Of a DNA stretch of 64,000 nucleotides, positions 38,642-47,910 are shown piece after piece. Each line of letters opens with the position of its first letter. The first letter of the stretch is position 1. The position numbers and the translations under genes were made by a program. The notes beneath the pieces are model-generated. The model saw nothing but the letters and a program-made list of their open reading frames with translations, was not told the DNA's origin and did not search any database. Origin of the DNA: Macrocystis pyrifera (Eukaryota; Sar; Phaeophyceae; Laminariales; Laminariaceae); NCBI GenBank assembly GCA_031763025.1, contig JASSKH010000017.1, positions 4,406,041-4,470,040 of the forward strand, given 5' to 3'.

Positions 38642-41600
38642 ATCCCCTGTCCCCTGAGTCATGTCCTGTATATCCTATCCCTTGACCCCTCATCCCTTGA
38701 CCCCTGAGCCTTATCCTCTATTTTTCCCCTGGCCCCCCCTGTCCCGCATTATCCCTTGACTCCTATCCCCTGACCCCTCTCCCCTGACCCATGTTCCCTG
38801 TCCCCACCCCCGCCTCCGGCACCACCGCTTCCTTCACCACCGCCTCCGACACCGCCGCCTCCGACGCCATCGCCTCCACCCCTACCACACCCCCCCCCCC
38901 CCGCGGCATCGCCTCCTCCATGTGCCGCTCGTATTTCCAGGTGGCGAATTCGCGTTCGTGGTGCTGTCCCTCTCTCAGAGGCTCGGCGTCCTGCCCGACG
39001 AGCTGAACAGGCTGCTCATCGGAGTCGTGGTGCTCTCGATGGCGCTGACGCCGGCCCTCTCGAACCTGGGCGATTTCGCGAGCGATAAGCTGACGGCGAT
39101 GGCCCAAAGCAAGGGCATGGGGAAGGTGGCGGACCTGGAGTTACGCAGGCCTGCGGAGGGGGAGGGGAAGGGGCTCGGGGGGGACGAGCAGGTGGTCATT
39201 TGCGGGTTCGGTCCGGTAGGGCAAATCGTCGGAAGGTGTGTGTGTACCCTGGTGTGATACCAGGTACCACTCGGGCGGGGAATGTTCTCCCCGTTTGATA
39301 TACACATACCCTGGTACGTGATAGTGATGGGTATCGGAATCGAGCTCCATTCGATGTGATATCGATGTTATGTACTAAGCGTATCGATAAGACACAGCTC
39401 AGATCGATACGATTTCGATATTCGATAGTAGTTATGGATCGATATCGATATTGTATACTATTAATAAGCGTATCGATAAGACTTCAGCTCAAGTCGATAC
39501 AATTTCGATATTCGATGATAGTGATGGATCGATATCGATACGATTTCGATATTTCGATATTAGTGATGGATCGATATCGATATTATATACTAAGTGTATC
39601 TATACGATTTCGATATTCGATGTCAGTGATAGATCGATATCGATACGATTTCGATATTCGATGTTAGTGATGGATCGATATCGATACGATTTCGACATTT
39701 TTTACACCAAAAGTGATGGATCGATATTTCAGGTATACGATTTCGACATTTGATATTTCGATGTATCGAAACTTTGGCCGATACACTATTAGACTAGTAG
39801 GATGTATGTGTCGGTAGAGGGGGTTGCCTTGAACCTCGTGGTGCATGGATGTGGGTGTTAGTGTGGGCGTAGGTGTGGGTGTCGGTTTCGCGAGTTGACG
39901 AGAGAGTATTGTCGGAGGTAATGCCCGGTCTTCCCTGCCTACCGCACTCCACGATGCCGAGCACGTCGCGTCGTGGTGCGTACCGTCGAGCAACCCCCCA
40001 CCGCTGTCGCGACCAACCCACTCCCGGAGTGGCGCCCGCCGGTAACAAAACCGAGAACGCTGTTGTGTTTTGCCTTGTTTCGACTTCTCTCGCCCTTCTC
40101 TCCCCCCCCCCCCGCCGCCCTATTGCTTGGTCAGTGGAAACCCGATGTGCTTGGTCCCGACATTGTAGAGATGCGAGGGTCTATGGTCATACGACTACGA
40201 GCCATGCATGGCGTAAGTACATCCCCCCCCCCCATACCCTCTCCCCCCCCCCCCCCTCTCACCCCTCTTCCCCCCTCCCCCCTCCTCTCACCCCCCGGCC
40301 CCTCTTCTCACCCCCCTCCCCCCCTCCCCCCCCCCCTCCCCTTGCCCCCTCCTCCCCTCCCCCCCCCCCCCGCTTCCCCCCCCCCCTCTGGACCCTCCCT
40401 TGCCCACCCCATTCCTCTCCTTGGCCTTCGACGTCGCCCCAGCTTGCTGAGCGCGCCCGTGATTAGCAGCAAGCTTGGCGCCAAGTACGTGGCGTTTGAC
40501 CTCAATCCGACAAGGGTTAGACAGAGCAGGGAGCAGGGGTTCCCGGTGTTTTACGGCGACGGAACCGAACCAGAAGTGCTGAAAACGGCGGGCTTGGAAG
40601 ACCCTAAGGTGCGCGGCGGTGAAAGGCGTGGATGCGAGGGGGGGCGGGCGGGGGGCGGAGGGCGGGGGGCGGGCGGGGGGTACTCATTCGTTGCTGGCCT
40701 TATTAATAGTCGTTTTTTGCAGTTGACCACGCATCCCTTTCGACACGGAGCGGGGGGCGTACTCATTTTTTGCTTGCTCGTAGGTCATTTGACCGTTGAC
40801 CACGCATCCCTTTCGAGGCGGAGCACCGTTTCTACTCCTAATAGAGACACCTTCAACATGTTGGCGCTCTATACGATTTTTTCATATATTACATGGAAAC
40901 AGACGGGGGGGGGGGGGTAGGGGGGCGGAGGGGCTGGACGGGGGGGGGGCGAGGGGAAGGGGGGGCTTGCGACCGACGCACCAAGTTTTATCATGGTTAA
41001 GGAAGACGGATTCAGTGCACCTGCTGCCCTCCTTTGAGTTTGTGCGGCGCGGCTAGTTTCATGTGTGTCTTGCACGCACCGCACCGCACCGCACCGCGCT
41101 CTTTCACACCCCCCCCTCCTCCCCGCCCTCCCTCCCACCTCCAACGTCATTCTCCCCCTCCAATGGTATTCTCCCTCTCCCATGGCATTCTCCCACCTCC
41201 AACGGGATTCTCCCCCTCCAATGGTATTCTCCCTCTCGCATGGCATTCTCCCTCCTCCAACGGCATTCTCCCACCTCCAACGGCACTCTCCCCCTCAACG
41301 GAATTCTCCCCTTCCAACGGCATTCTCCCACCTCCAACGGCATCCTCCTCCTCCAACGGAATTCTCCCCCTCCAACGGCATTCCCCTCCAACGGCATTCT
41401 CCCACCTCCAACGGCATTCTCCCCCTCCAACGGCATTCCCCTCCAACGACATTCTCCCACCTCCAACGGCATTCTCCCCCTCCAACGGCATTCCCCTCCA
41501 ACGGCATTCTCCCACCTCCAACGGCATCCTCCCCCTCCAATGATATTCTCCCCCTCCGACGGAATTCTCCCACCTCCAACGGCATTCCCCGCCTAACCGC

Positions 41601-44600
41601 AGGCGCTGGTGGTGACCTACACGAACAGCGAGGTGTCCAGACAAGCGGTGGATCGGCTCCACTTGGCGTTCCCCGGCACGCCCATCTTCGCCCGCGCCAC
41701 GGACTACGAGCAGTACCTCGAGCTGGAGGCGTCGGGGGCGACGGCAGTGGTCAGCGACTTGAGGTCGGTGGTCTGTTTATGTTTTGTTTTTTTTTCTTGT
41801 TGTTACTGAGGTTTTTGATGTTCTTTTTATGTTTAATTTACCTTGCTTTACGTGATTTGTTCCGTTTTATTTATTTATTTATTTATTTTTGAGTTTTTTT
41901 TTTTTTCCCATTTTCTTTGTTTGCTTTGTTTGTTTTCAGATGTCGGGGGCGACGGTGGTGGTCAGCGAACTGGGGTCGGTTGACTGCCGATACAGTTGTA
42001 CTTCGATGATTTTTTGTTTTTTTTCGTTTTCCTTTGTGGAAGGTGGGGATATTATGTATTGACACGCGCGGTACAAGCGTGTGTGTAGCTGTGTCTGCGT
42101 ATCTGTGTGTGTTTTTGGGAGGGTTCTGTGTGTGTGTTTTTTTTGGGGGAGGATGGGATGTTCGCGCGCTTGGTAAAACGCCATCTATCCTGCGATTTCT
42201 GTTTTTGTGTTCCCGTTTTTCCTTTCCGACCATGCGCCAGTTGTGCTGTTGTTCTTAGATTCGCGGTGAGAGAGGGTGGGGGTGGGCCACGTTTGCCGCA
42301 TTCGAGGTTGTGGTTCGACGTGACGGGGAGCTTCTTTGTTCGCCCGGTTTTGCGCGTGCCTGCTGCGGTGCTTTCGATATCGGTACGTAGTCATCTATCG
42401 TCGTTGGAATTATTGTGTTTTTACTCATCTATCTATCTGTCTGTCTGTATGCCTGCCTGCCTGCCTGCCTGCCTCCTATCATCTCGTCTCGTCTCCTCAG
42501 CGAGATAAGCATCCGGCTGGGGTCCGAGCTCCTGGAGAGCTTCGGCGTGGCCAGGTCGGACGACGTGCAGAGCGCCAAGACGGACCTACGAACAACCCTC
42601 GTCGAGCTTGCGCGGAAGGGTGACGTGAAGGGAGACGTGAGTGCCATGGCGCGGCCCGGCGCAGCACAGCAAACACAAGACACAGAATCACACCAACAAC
42701 GAAACGCCAACACAAACACAACATAGCACAACGCAACCCGAGCGAGCGAGCGAGCGAACGAGGTAGCGACTGCGCAGGGATGCTAGAAATATGGCGTGTG
42801 TGGCGGGGAGGCATACTCATTTGTTGCTTGCCCTGGCCATTTGACCATTGACCGCGCGTCCCTTTCGAGACGGAGCACCGTTCCTACTCCTAATAGAGAC
42901 ACCTCCAACAATTTGGCGCTCATTACGTTGTTTCCATATATTAGATAGAAACGTTTTGCTAATCTTATCCCCTTCCTGTCTGGCCGCCTGCGGCCACCAT
43001 CGATCTCCTAGGACAGCGATCGTTTTTTCGCTGCTATTCAGTGTATGAACTCCTCCATGTCACATTCGTCTATTTCCCTCATCTCCTCTTCTGACACATC
43101 CCGTTCCTCCTTGTATATTTCGCATTCTCCTACTATGTGAGTTCTACTCTCTATTGCTTTGCCACACGGGCACATCTGTGCATCTACTTCCTCCTCCTCC
43201 CGGCTACTGGCATACCCCTTTCTTCTTTGTGGCAGGTCCAGGTCCCCTACACGAAGCCGCAGTTTCAGCGTTTTCGCGAAGTCCATTGGGCCATGCAAAT
43301 ACGTTTTCTTTCCTATTCCTTTCCTCAGTCCCCCGTATATCTCTAAGTGTTTTCCCGACTCCTCCTTGTTTCTTAGCGCTGGCCTTTCCCTTCTTTCTAT
43401 CTTTTCTTCTACGTCTGCCTTGTACCTCCCAAACTTCCCGGCGGACATAATCTCTTCTTGGTTTCCCCTTATATCCTTCCATACTTTCTCAACTACGCCA
43501 TCCCACCTTATTCCAGCTCGCCCTTTTGTTACTTTCTCCCATACAGCTCTAGGCGTGTGGGGGGGGGGGGTGTACTCGATAGGAGAGATGTACTCGATTT
43601 CATGCATGGCCGTAGTCGTATGACCATAGACCCTCGCATCCCTACAATGCCGGGACGGAGCATGTCGGGTTTTCACCGACTACGCAGACATTGCTTGCAC
43701 CAAGCGCGAAGCGCGGTGAGGTGTTAGGCGAGTCGCATGAAGGGTGAGCTGCATCCTACTAAGAACCGCTTGTGAGGCGGACTTGCATATGGATGACAGC
43801 TTCAATGAGTTGGTTTAATTTCTGGTGTAGCCACTTCCAGAGACAGCAATGTGAGTACTATGTAACTGCCTCTTGGGTGCCTTACCTTGAACACTACGTG
43901 ATACGATCACCTTGAACACTACGTGATACGATCAATTCCCTTGTGCAGAGTAAAGGTTCTTTACCCCGCACAAATGATCTAACTGGATGACTAGCTGTGG
44001 GCGACCGCCAAAAAACAGAAAAAAAAAAAAAAAAAAAACCCCAAAAAAAACGGTACCCTGGATGTCTAGGTCACGTAGTGAGCGGCATGTTTTACAGTGT
44101 CGTTGCCAACCGACGCCAACCCAACCCATATAGCAGTACCGCGTCCCCGGTGGCTTGGTAGGTGGTCCGCGAGCCTATCAAGATCAATTTCGTGAGTTCG
44201 AGTCTCACCGAGTGCATGCTCGTAGGGACTTTTTCTTGCATAAAATTGATTAGCGGAAAGCGCGAGAGCGTGAGTTAGCTGTACATTCGATGAAAATCGA
44301 CGAGCAGTGGGAATGCTGAACCCTATGCGCGATAAAACTAAAGGCACGTACCGGGGGGAAGAAGGGACGACACCTGTGACCACGGCTTGTCCAGAAGATC
44401 GTCGAGGGTAAAACCTCCTACGAGTGGGCTGGAAAGTAAAAGTGATGGAAAAAATAAATAAATATATATATATATATATATATATAATAGGGTGTGGGGG
44501 GGGGCTAATGGCAAAAGCAAAAGAAAAATAGATACTGTGCGGTGGAGGATTACTGTGTACGGGGCGAAATATGTGTAGCTAACCCTATAACCCGAACTAA

Positions 44601-45519
44601 CCCCAACCCAATCAACGATGGTTGGAAGTACTTCGCGATTTACATCTTCGTCTCGTACACGACGTGCATCAATCGTAGCGTCCAACTAGAGGTGAAGCCC
44701 CGTTTACTGTGTGTGGGGGGGTAGTGTCCCATCATGTAGAGGAGTCATCTCTAAAAGTTTACCGTGGATGGTGAGCCAGAAAAAGAACAATAGTAATAAT
44801 AACAGCAGTAACAATAAAAAAAGGTACAACACTACGAGTATCGTATCGGCCCTCTCGTTTAAGAAAACAGACTTTCATTGAAAAAAAAAGCGGCCCGGAA
44901 AATTTAAAACTATTTGAAGAATGTACACACGTAGCCCACATATATACCGCTCTGTCCCAGAATAGAACAACAATTTGAATTGAATATTGATGTACAAAAG
45001 GCACTTATATATATGGACATCTTGGCATACAGGTGCTCGCTGTCAATCAATCGGTATGTAGGGATTTGTATGAAATCTCCTCCCGCATCCCCTCCTCGCT
45101 CTGCCAGAATAAGGTTGATATATACCAGGTATATACCTAACATCTGATTCCAGTTTACTTGAGAGAGGACCGGGCCGATACTGCATATGTGTACGCGCCT
45201 TTTCGCCCTTTTGGCCGTTGTTTTGTTGTGCATTTTTCTTTGTTTGCGGCAGTTCTCGGCGAGGTTCACGCCGGCCATGCTCAGCGTAAGGCGAGATGTG
45301 TCGGTCAAGGACGGGCCGGGGCCCGCGCAGCCATGGCCCAAGGACCAGCCGAAGCTGGGCATCGACATCTGCCTGCTGCCCACCAGCGAAATCGATTGGG
45401 AGAAAGGCGGCGTCGGGGATGCGGTGGAGCCGGACCTTGAGGCCTTGGACGCTGTGGTAACGGAGGTGGTTTTCCAAGAGGCGATTACTGAGGGGGGGGG
45501 GGGGGGTTGGGGGTGGTGA
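28353..45519 (+). CDS. KEA: Plastid-targeted KEA/KefB-type K+/H+ antiporter, 12 exons, 826 aa
   Basis: Monovalent cation:proton antiporter (CPA2) with a C-terminal RCK/TrkA-N domain; exchanges K+ for H+, probably at a plastid membrane. Exons: 28353-28849, 29470-29662, 30262-30324, 31466-31555, 32456-32699, 34435-34642, 36007-36167, 38941-39235, 40443-40608, 41603-41763, 42501-42636, 45253-45519. All junctions are GT-AG and phases match; the sum is 2481 nt. Residues 1-35 are a signal peptide ending A-D-A before Phe36, the heterokont plastid motif, followed by a Ser/Arg-rich transit-like stretch. Membrane domain about 145-565: SPVLGFLATG start, FEQGLEL motif near 206-211, LLLQD with the conserved Asp302, SGGGEFAF at the exon 7/8 junction. 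Rossmann motif GFGPVG at 574-579, then YVAFDLNP. The acidic C-terminal tail is poorly conserved. The start is the Met directly before the signal peptide; the frame is open further upstream to 28155, so a longer start is possible. Family assignment is firm; subcellular site is inferred. Confidence 0.93.
29706..29743 (+). repeat. CTG trinucleotide repeat (KEA intron 2)
   Basis: Twelve or so uninterrupted CTG units starting 44 bases after the exon 2 donor. Confidence 0.95.
31050..31315. repeat. GATC-rich dispersed repeat, copy 2 (KEA intron 3)
   Basis: ACACCGGACAGATCAGAGAG, CATAACCTGCCGTTATAATA, GATCTGCACAGTAAGGATCC, then GATCATGATCATGATCTG. Confidence 0.7.
32731..32845 (-). pseudogene. RT 3' end fragment with poly-C tail (KEA intron 5)
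   Basis: On the minus strand: AGGAACGGTGCTCCGTGTCG, then GAGCAAACAAATGAGAAC, then 26 C (seen as G at 32731-32756). It encodes the last residues of the RT frame (NGAPCRKG...). Confidence 0.65.
33325..33650. repeat. GATC-rich dispersed repeat, copy 3 (KEA intron 5)
   Basis: CAGACAGATCATTTTACAG, GATCATGATCTATCTGTAG, GAGAGGGTGTGCTGGATCTG, GTACAGATCCAACCCAGC, CAGGTCCCACC. Confidence 0.7.
34205..34345 (+). repeat. Family B 3' end (KEA intron 5)
   Basis: GGTCGGTGAGAACCGGATGT, GTCCCGGCATTGTAGGGATG, then TGAGTACCCTCGCCCCCACC. Confidence 0.65.
34891..35045 (-). repeat. Family B 3' end, inverted, with poly-C tail (KEA intron 6)
   Basis: On the minus strand the core ends ATGCATGAGATCGAGTACAT, then CTCCTATCGAGTACA and 21 C (G at 34891-34911). 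Confidence 0.7.
36178..37060 (+). repeat. 86-bp tandem repeat (KEA intron 7)
   Basis: The unit GCAGTGGTGGTCCGTCTGTA, then GTGCCGGGTGCCCGCTATAA, GCTTGTGAGATCGCTTGGCA recurs with period 86 (for instance GGATTGCAGTGG at 36348, 36434 and 36520). Degenerate units continue towards 37060 with a MITE in between. It starts 10 bp after the exon 7 donor. Confidence 0.8.
36718..36814. mobile_element. MITE family P, copy 1
   Basis: About 97 bp with inverted ends TTAACTCTTCTAGAATCGCA and GGGCCTGCAG...AAAAGGGTTAA; GTCCCATTTTAGGGACAA pairs with the right half. It is in KEA intron 7, within the 86-bp tandem array region. Confidence 0.7.
37105..37520. repeat. GATC-rich dispersed repeat, copy 4, with nested MITE (KEA intron 7)
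   Basis: CACACCTCGGACAGATCATC, CACCTGCCGTTGTGAGAGGG, GCAGGATCTGCCTTACAGGG, AGATCCAACCCAGGAAACG. It is split by family P copy 2 and resumes at GAGCTGCAGCAGTAGATCAT. Confidence 0.75.
37282..37379. mobile_element. MITE family P, copy 2 (nested in GATC repeat)
   Basis: TTAACCCCTTTATAGCACTG at the left and ACTGCAGTAGTAAAAGGGTT at the right. It splits a GATC-family repeat after CAGGTCCCACC. Confidence 0.7.
37625..38060. repeat. Family L repeat array (KEA intron 7)
   Basis: Alternating inverted units AACGGTCCTTATATTTCCGG / CCGGAAATATACGGACC with TACCACTCT. Single copies or ends of the same family are at about 9535, 10655, 16975, 21960-22100, 55905 and 63350-63438, where a pair of ends 85 bp apart (ATACCACTCTGTCCG and CAGACAGGGTGGTATG) looks like one complete short MITE. 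Confidence 0.65.
37907..38011. mobile_element. MITE family M, copy 5
   Basis: 105-bp copy with TA duplication, in KEA intron 7. It is inserted inside the array of family L repeats (37625-38060), so it is younger than that array. Confidence 0.87.
38513..38641 (+). repeat. Family B 3' end with 32-C tail (KEA intron 7)
   Basis: CTGGTCGGTGAAAACCCGAC through GATAATGAGTACA, then an uninterrupted C-run to 38641. It is followed by a CCCTGWCCC-type minisatellite up to about 38790. Confidence 0.75.
39330..39785. repeat. ATCGAT-rich satellite (KEA intron 8)
   Basis: Units of GTGATGGATCGATATCGATA and CGATTTCGATATTCGATG repeated about eight times. Many self-complementary 6- to 10-mers (ATCGAT, TATCGATA). 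No coding signal. Confidence 0.88.
40122..40240 (+). repeat. Family B 3' end (KEA intron 8)
   Basis: TTGGTCAGTGGAAACCCGAT through CATGGCGTAAGTACATCCCC, with C-rich sequence on both sides. Confidence 0.65.
40680..40915 (-). pseudogene. Two RT 3' end fragments in tandem (KEA intron 9)
   Basis: Two copies of the end of the RT reading frame (CTCCGTGTCGAAAGGGATGC and GCTCCGCCTCGAAAGGGATG types), each ending at GAGTAC-like sequence and C/G-rich tracts. Confidence 0.6.
41135..41597 (+). repeat. CCAACGGCATTCTCCC minisatellite abutting KEA exon 10
   Basis: About 25 units of 13 to 19 bp (CCTCCAACGGCATTCTCCCA) running up to six bases before the exon 10 acceptor CCGCAG/GCG. It gives the pyrimidine-rich stretch upstream of the splice site and makes long spurious open frames on both strands. 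Confidence 0.9.
41940..41974 (+). other. Duplicated 3' end of KEA exon 10 within intron 10
   Basis: TCGGGGGCGACGGTGGTGGT CAGCGAACTGGG here repeats TCGGGGGCGACGGCAGTGGT CAGCGACTTGAG at the end of exon 10 (41730-41763). It is preceded by TTTGTTTTCAG and followed by GTCGGT, like the true exon end. A short pseudo-exon or relic. Confidence 0.6.
42800..43556 (-). pseudogene. Non-LTR retrotransposon reverse-transcriptase C-terminus, frameshifted
   Basis: The minus-strand frame contains KLRLRVGDLDLPQRRKGYAS and CPCGKAIESRTHIVGECEIY, the C-P-C-G...H...C zinc-binding motif typical of the C-terminal region of LINE-type reverse transcriptases. The frame stops at 43038, but a second frame continues with SEKTIAVLG, an IWKQRNERQ block, and finally NGAPSRKGRAVNGQMARASN-Lys-stop near 42808. 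The RT catalytic core is missing, so this is a 5'-truncated, broken copy. It is preceded by a poly-G/C tract and a family B 3' end. Confidence 0.75.
43559..43795 (-). repeat. Family B, near full-length 3' unit (KEA intron 11)
   Basis: On the minus strand it starts TGCAAGTCCGCCTCACAAGC, passes GCAGCTCACCCTTCATGCG and GGTGCAAGCAATGTCTGCG, and ends GAGTACACC with a 12-base C tail. Its tail joins directly to the RT fragment at 43556. Confidence 0.75.
44143..44234 (+). pseudogene. tRNA-like Pol III unit, decayed
   Basis: A-box-like TGGCTTGGTAGGTGG at 44151, a perfect hairpin GTGAGTTCGAGTCTCAC (B box) at 44192-44208, a further hairpin CGAGTGCATGCTCG, then GGGAC that could pair with GTCCC at 44143, and TTTTT at 44230. 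The extra hairpin between T arm and acceptor is not found in normal tRNAs, and no sound anticodon stem is visible. Confidence 0.35.
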
Positions 45520-45655
45520 CGGCGACAGCAGTGTGAAAAACGGGGATGGGCCTGGGAGCAATGTGGTGGTTGCGCCTGGGGGTAATTCGGGGGGGGTCGG
45601 TAGGGTGGCCGAGGCTGCGTCAGGGCCGAGCCAGGAAGCAGGAGCGAGCAGCGGC

Positions 45656-45664
45656 GGCGGCGGC

Positions 45665-45700
<36 letters not shown>
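45656..45700 (+). repeat. GCG/GCA trinucleotide repeat after the KEA stop codon
   Basis: GGCGGCGGC followed by about ten AGC units, 140 bp downstream of the stop; probably in the 3' UTR. Confidence 0.9.
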
Positions 45701-46104
45701 CCGATGCCCTGACCCGATGATGCCCTGACCGTTTTTTTATTGGTCTTTTCGGATGCGGCAACAGCAACAGGCGGCCTTTTTTTCTGTTTTCCTTTCGTAG
45801 ATGTGATACATACTTCGTATGGTAATCATACTCGTCGTGTAGCATATATATATATTTCCCGCCCCCCCGAAAGCACCTGACTCTCTGTTTTTGGTCTGTT
45901 GGGTGGAGCAGCAACAACAGCGGACAAAAATGCCTTTTTTTACTTTCTTGTTTTCCCTAGTTTTTCTTTGGTTTTATTTTTATCGAAAGGTGGTGATCCG
46001 ACCCCAACATGGTGTGTCTGTTAATCTTTTTTTGCCGCGGTCAGAGTAGGTGAGGCAGCGTGTTGTAATTCGCTGCGGCTTCCTGAGTGTTTTTGCACCC
46101 CCCC

Positions 46105-46190
46105 AGCTCCGTCTCGAAAGGGATGCCTGGTCAATGGTCAAATGACTCAGGCAAGCAACAAAGGAGTACGCCCCCCCCCCCCCCCCCCCC
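46105..46190 (+). pseudogene. RT 3' end fragment with poly-C tail
   Basis: AGCTCCGTCTCGAAAGGGAT, CAATGGTCAAATGACTCAGG, AAGCAACAAAGGAGTACG, then 20 C at 46171-46190. Confidence 0.6.
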
Positions 46191-46451
46191 TTCGTTTTTT
46201 TTCAAGCTTCTTTTTTACGGCTGTGCCTCCGCCTCCTCCACGGCCACCACCGCCGCCTCCACCTTTGCGGCCGGAGAATCGCTTGGCAGTTCCGCAGGTG
46301 GTGGCTGTTTTCGGGAGTATTTGAAACCACGTGTATTAGCTACGCCTTAAAAAAACAAAAAACACGAGAAAGAACGGAACTTTGATGCACGTGGGTGTAT
46401 TCCCACATTTTTTTTTTATCGCCGTCTTCTTGGTACTTACAACCTCTTTTA

Positions 46452-46697
46452 GGAGGGGGGAGGGGGATACTCGATAGGAGATATGTACTCGTTCCGCATG
46501 GCCGTAGTCGTATGACCACAGACCCTCGCATCCCTGCAATGCCGGGACGGAGCATTTCGGGTTTTCACCGACCAGGCAGACATTGCTTGCACCAACCGCG
46601 AAGCGCCGTGAGGTGTCTGGCGAGTCCCACGAAGGGTGAGCTGCATCCTAACAAGAACCGCTCGTGAGGCGTACTTGCCGGCGGGGGGGGGGGGGGC
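46452..46697 (-). repeat. Family B, near full-length 3' unit
   Basis: Same blocks as at 43559-43795: TACGCCTCACGAGCGGTTCT, GCTCACCCTTCGTGGGACTC, then the core and GAGTATCCCCC. A G/C-run also sits just before its 5' end (46683-46696). Confidence 0.7.
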
Positions 46698-46724
46698 GGT
46701 AGGCATTTTTTTCTAGATGTATTT

Positions 46725-47185
46725 TCTGCGGGTCGAGGCAAGGCTCGGCGGTTGTCGTATTGGGGTCGGCTATGCACGGGCTTGCCACGGCTTGCGACGG
46801 GACCGTGCGACGGGACCGTGCGAAGGCTCGCGACGGCGCCTCGCAAGGGCTTACGAACGAGGGCGCCTTGCATAGGCTTTCGAGGGCGCCTTGCGCGGGT
46901 TTGCGAAGGCGCCTCGCGAGGGCTTGCGAGCGCGCGTGCTCGCCGCTTGTCAGGGTTCGGGTGGAGTGACCCGGTTGGCATCGAAAAAGGCCGGTACAGC
47001 AGTGGGAAACTTTTTTTCGTGTTTGCTGCAGGTCGAGCCAAGGCTCGGCGGGTGGCGTGTTGGTGTTGGGGTCGGACTTGCGCCGGCGTTGTGTGTGGGC
47101 CTTCAAGGGCTTGCAAGAGCTTACGCGGGCGAGAGCCCGCGGCGTTTGTCAGGGTTCGATTGCGTGACCCTCCCCCCGGCACGAT
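46725..47185 (+). repeat. Direct duplication with GGCTTGCGA-type minisatellite
   Basis: GGTCGAGGCAAGGCTCGGCG at 46731 and GGTCGAGCCAAGGCTCGGCG at 47032 begin two related blocks, each ending TTGTCAGGGTTCG near 46946 and 47146. The first contains several GGGCTTGCGA/GGCGCC repeats. The overlapping open frames are not convincing genes. Confidence 0.65.
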
Positions 47186-47454
47186 CTGCAGTTGGTAGGG
47201 TTTAGAGCAGCTTTAGTATTTCGTGTTTTAAGTCGAGGGTGGGGCGAAAAGGTGCGGCTTTTGAATTTGTTGCGGTTCCTCTCACAGGCACGATGAAATC
47301 ACGGGAGGCATCATCAGTAAGCCGGCAGGTTTGGCCGTCGTATATTACTATTGATATGTACGGTTGTATTGGAGTTGATATTTGGGTAGTTGAGGCGTTT
47401 TCTTTTCTTTCACGGCATCCGTGGCGCCCCGCACTAGGTATTCTTATCGACGTT

Positions 47455-47910
47455 TTGCGTACCCTGGTACCTGGTACGTGCTACCGGGGTATATCACACC
47501 TGATACCCTGGTATTATTCGATACCCTGGTGTAGATTACACCTACAGTAGTTCGCTGGTATACGATACCCTGGTATATGATACCCGGTATACGATGTCCC
47601 GGCACCTGTTACCAGTATTTGATACCCTGGTATATGGTACCCGGGTATACGATATCCCGGTACCTGTTACCAGTATACGATACCCTGGTATATGATACCC
47701 GGGTATACGATATCCCGGTACCTGTTACCAGTATATGATACCCTGGTATATGCCCCCTGGCACCAGGTATACGACACCATGTTATATGATGCCCTGTCAT
47801 CTGATACCCTGGTATCTGATCTTGATGCCCTGGTGTATGATACCTTGGTATCTGATACCCTGGTATCTTGACACCTTTGGTGCATGATACCCTGATATAA
47901 TATATATAGG
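47455..47910. repeat. CCTGGTAT/ATACCCGG palindromic tandem array
   Basis: Units such as GATACCCTGGTATATGATAC and CCCGGTACCTGTTACCAGTA repeated over about 450 bp. The same CCTGGTA core is scattered through the whole window. Confidence 0.88.

Noticed and set aside
39356-39753. Asp/Arg/Tyr-rich frames (DRYRYDFDI repeats)
   Set aside because: Translation of the ATCGAT satellite in KEA intron 8.
39973-40920. 315-residue plus-strand frame
   Set aside because: A Pro-rich C-tract frame that happens to continue into KEA exon 9 in the correct frame; only 40443-40608 is coding.
41063-41892. Three overlapping long frames (up to 275 residues) on the plus strand and matching ones on the minus strand
   Set aside because: They translate the CCAACGGCATTCTCCC minisatellite and then run into KEA exon 10 in other frames.
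44540-44724. Short frame after the tRNA-like unit
   Set aside because: No domain, no splice signals, and it contains an AACCCTAACCC-like stretch; not supported as an exon.
45187-45252. Upstream in-frame extension of KEA exon 12 (MCTRLFALLAVVLLCIFLC)
   Set aside because: Looks like a signal peptide, but it is the pyrimidine-rich intron end before the acceptor GGCAG at 45252; phase and homology favour the splice.
46752-47205. Several 100- to 150-residue frames in the GC-rich 46.7-47.2 kb region
   Set aside because: Open in multiple frames because of a GGCTTGCGA minisatellite and a direct duplication; no recognisable domain.
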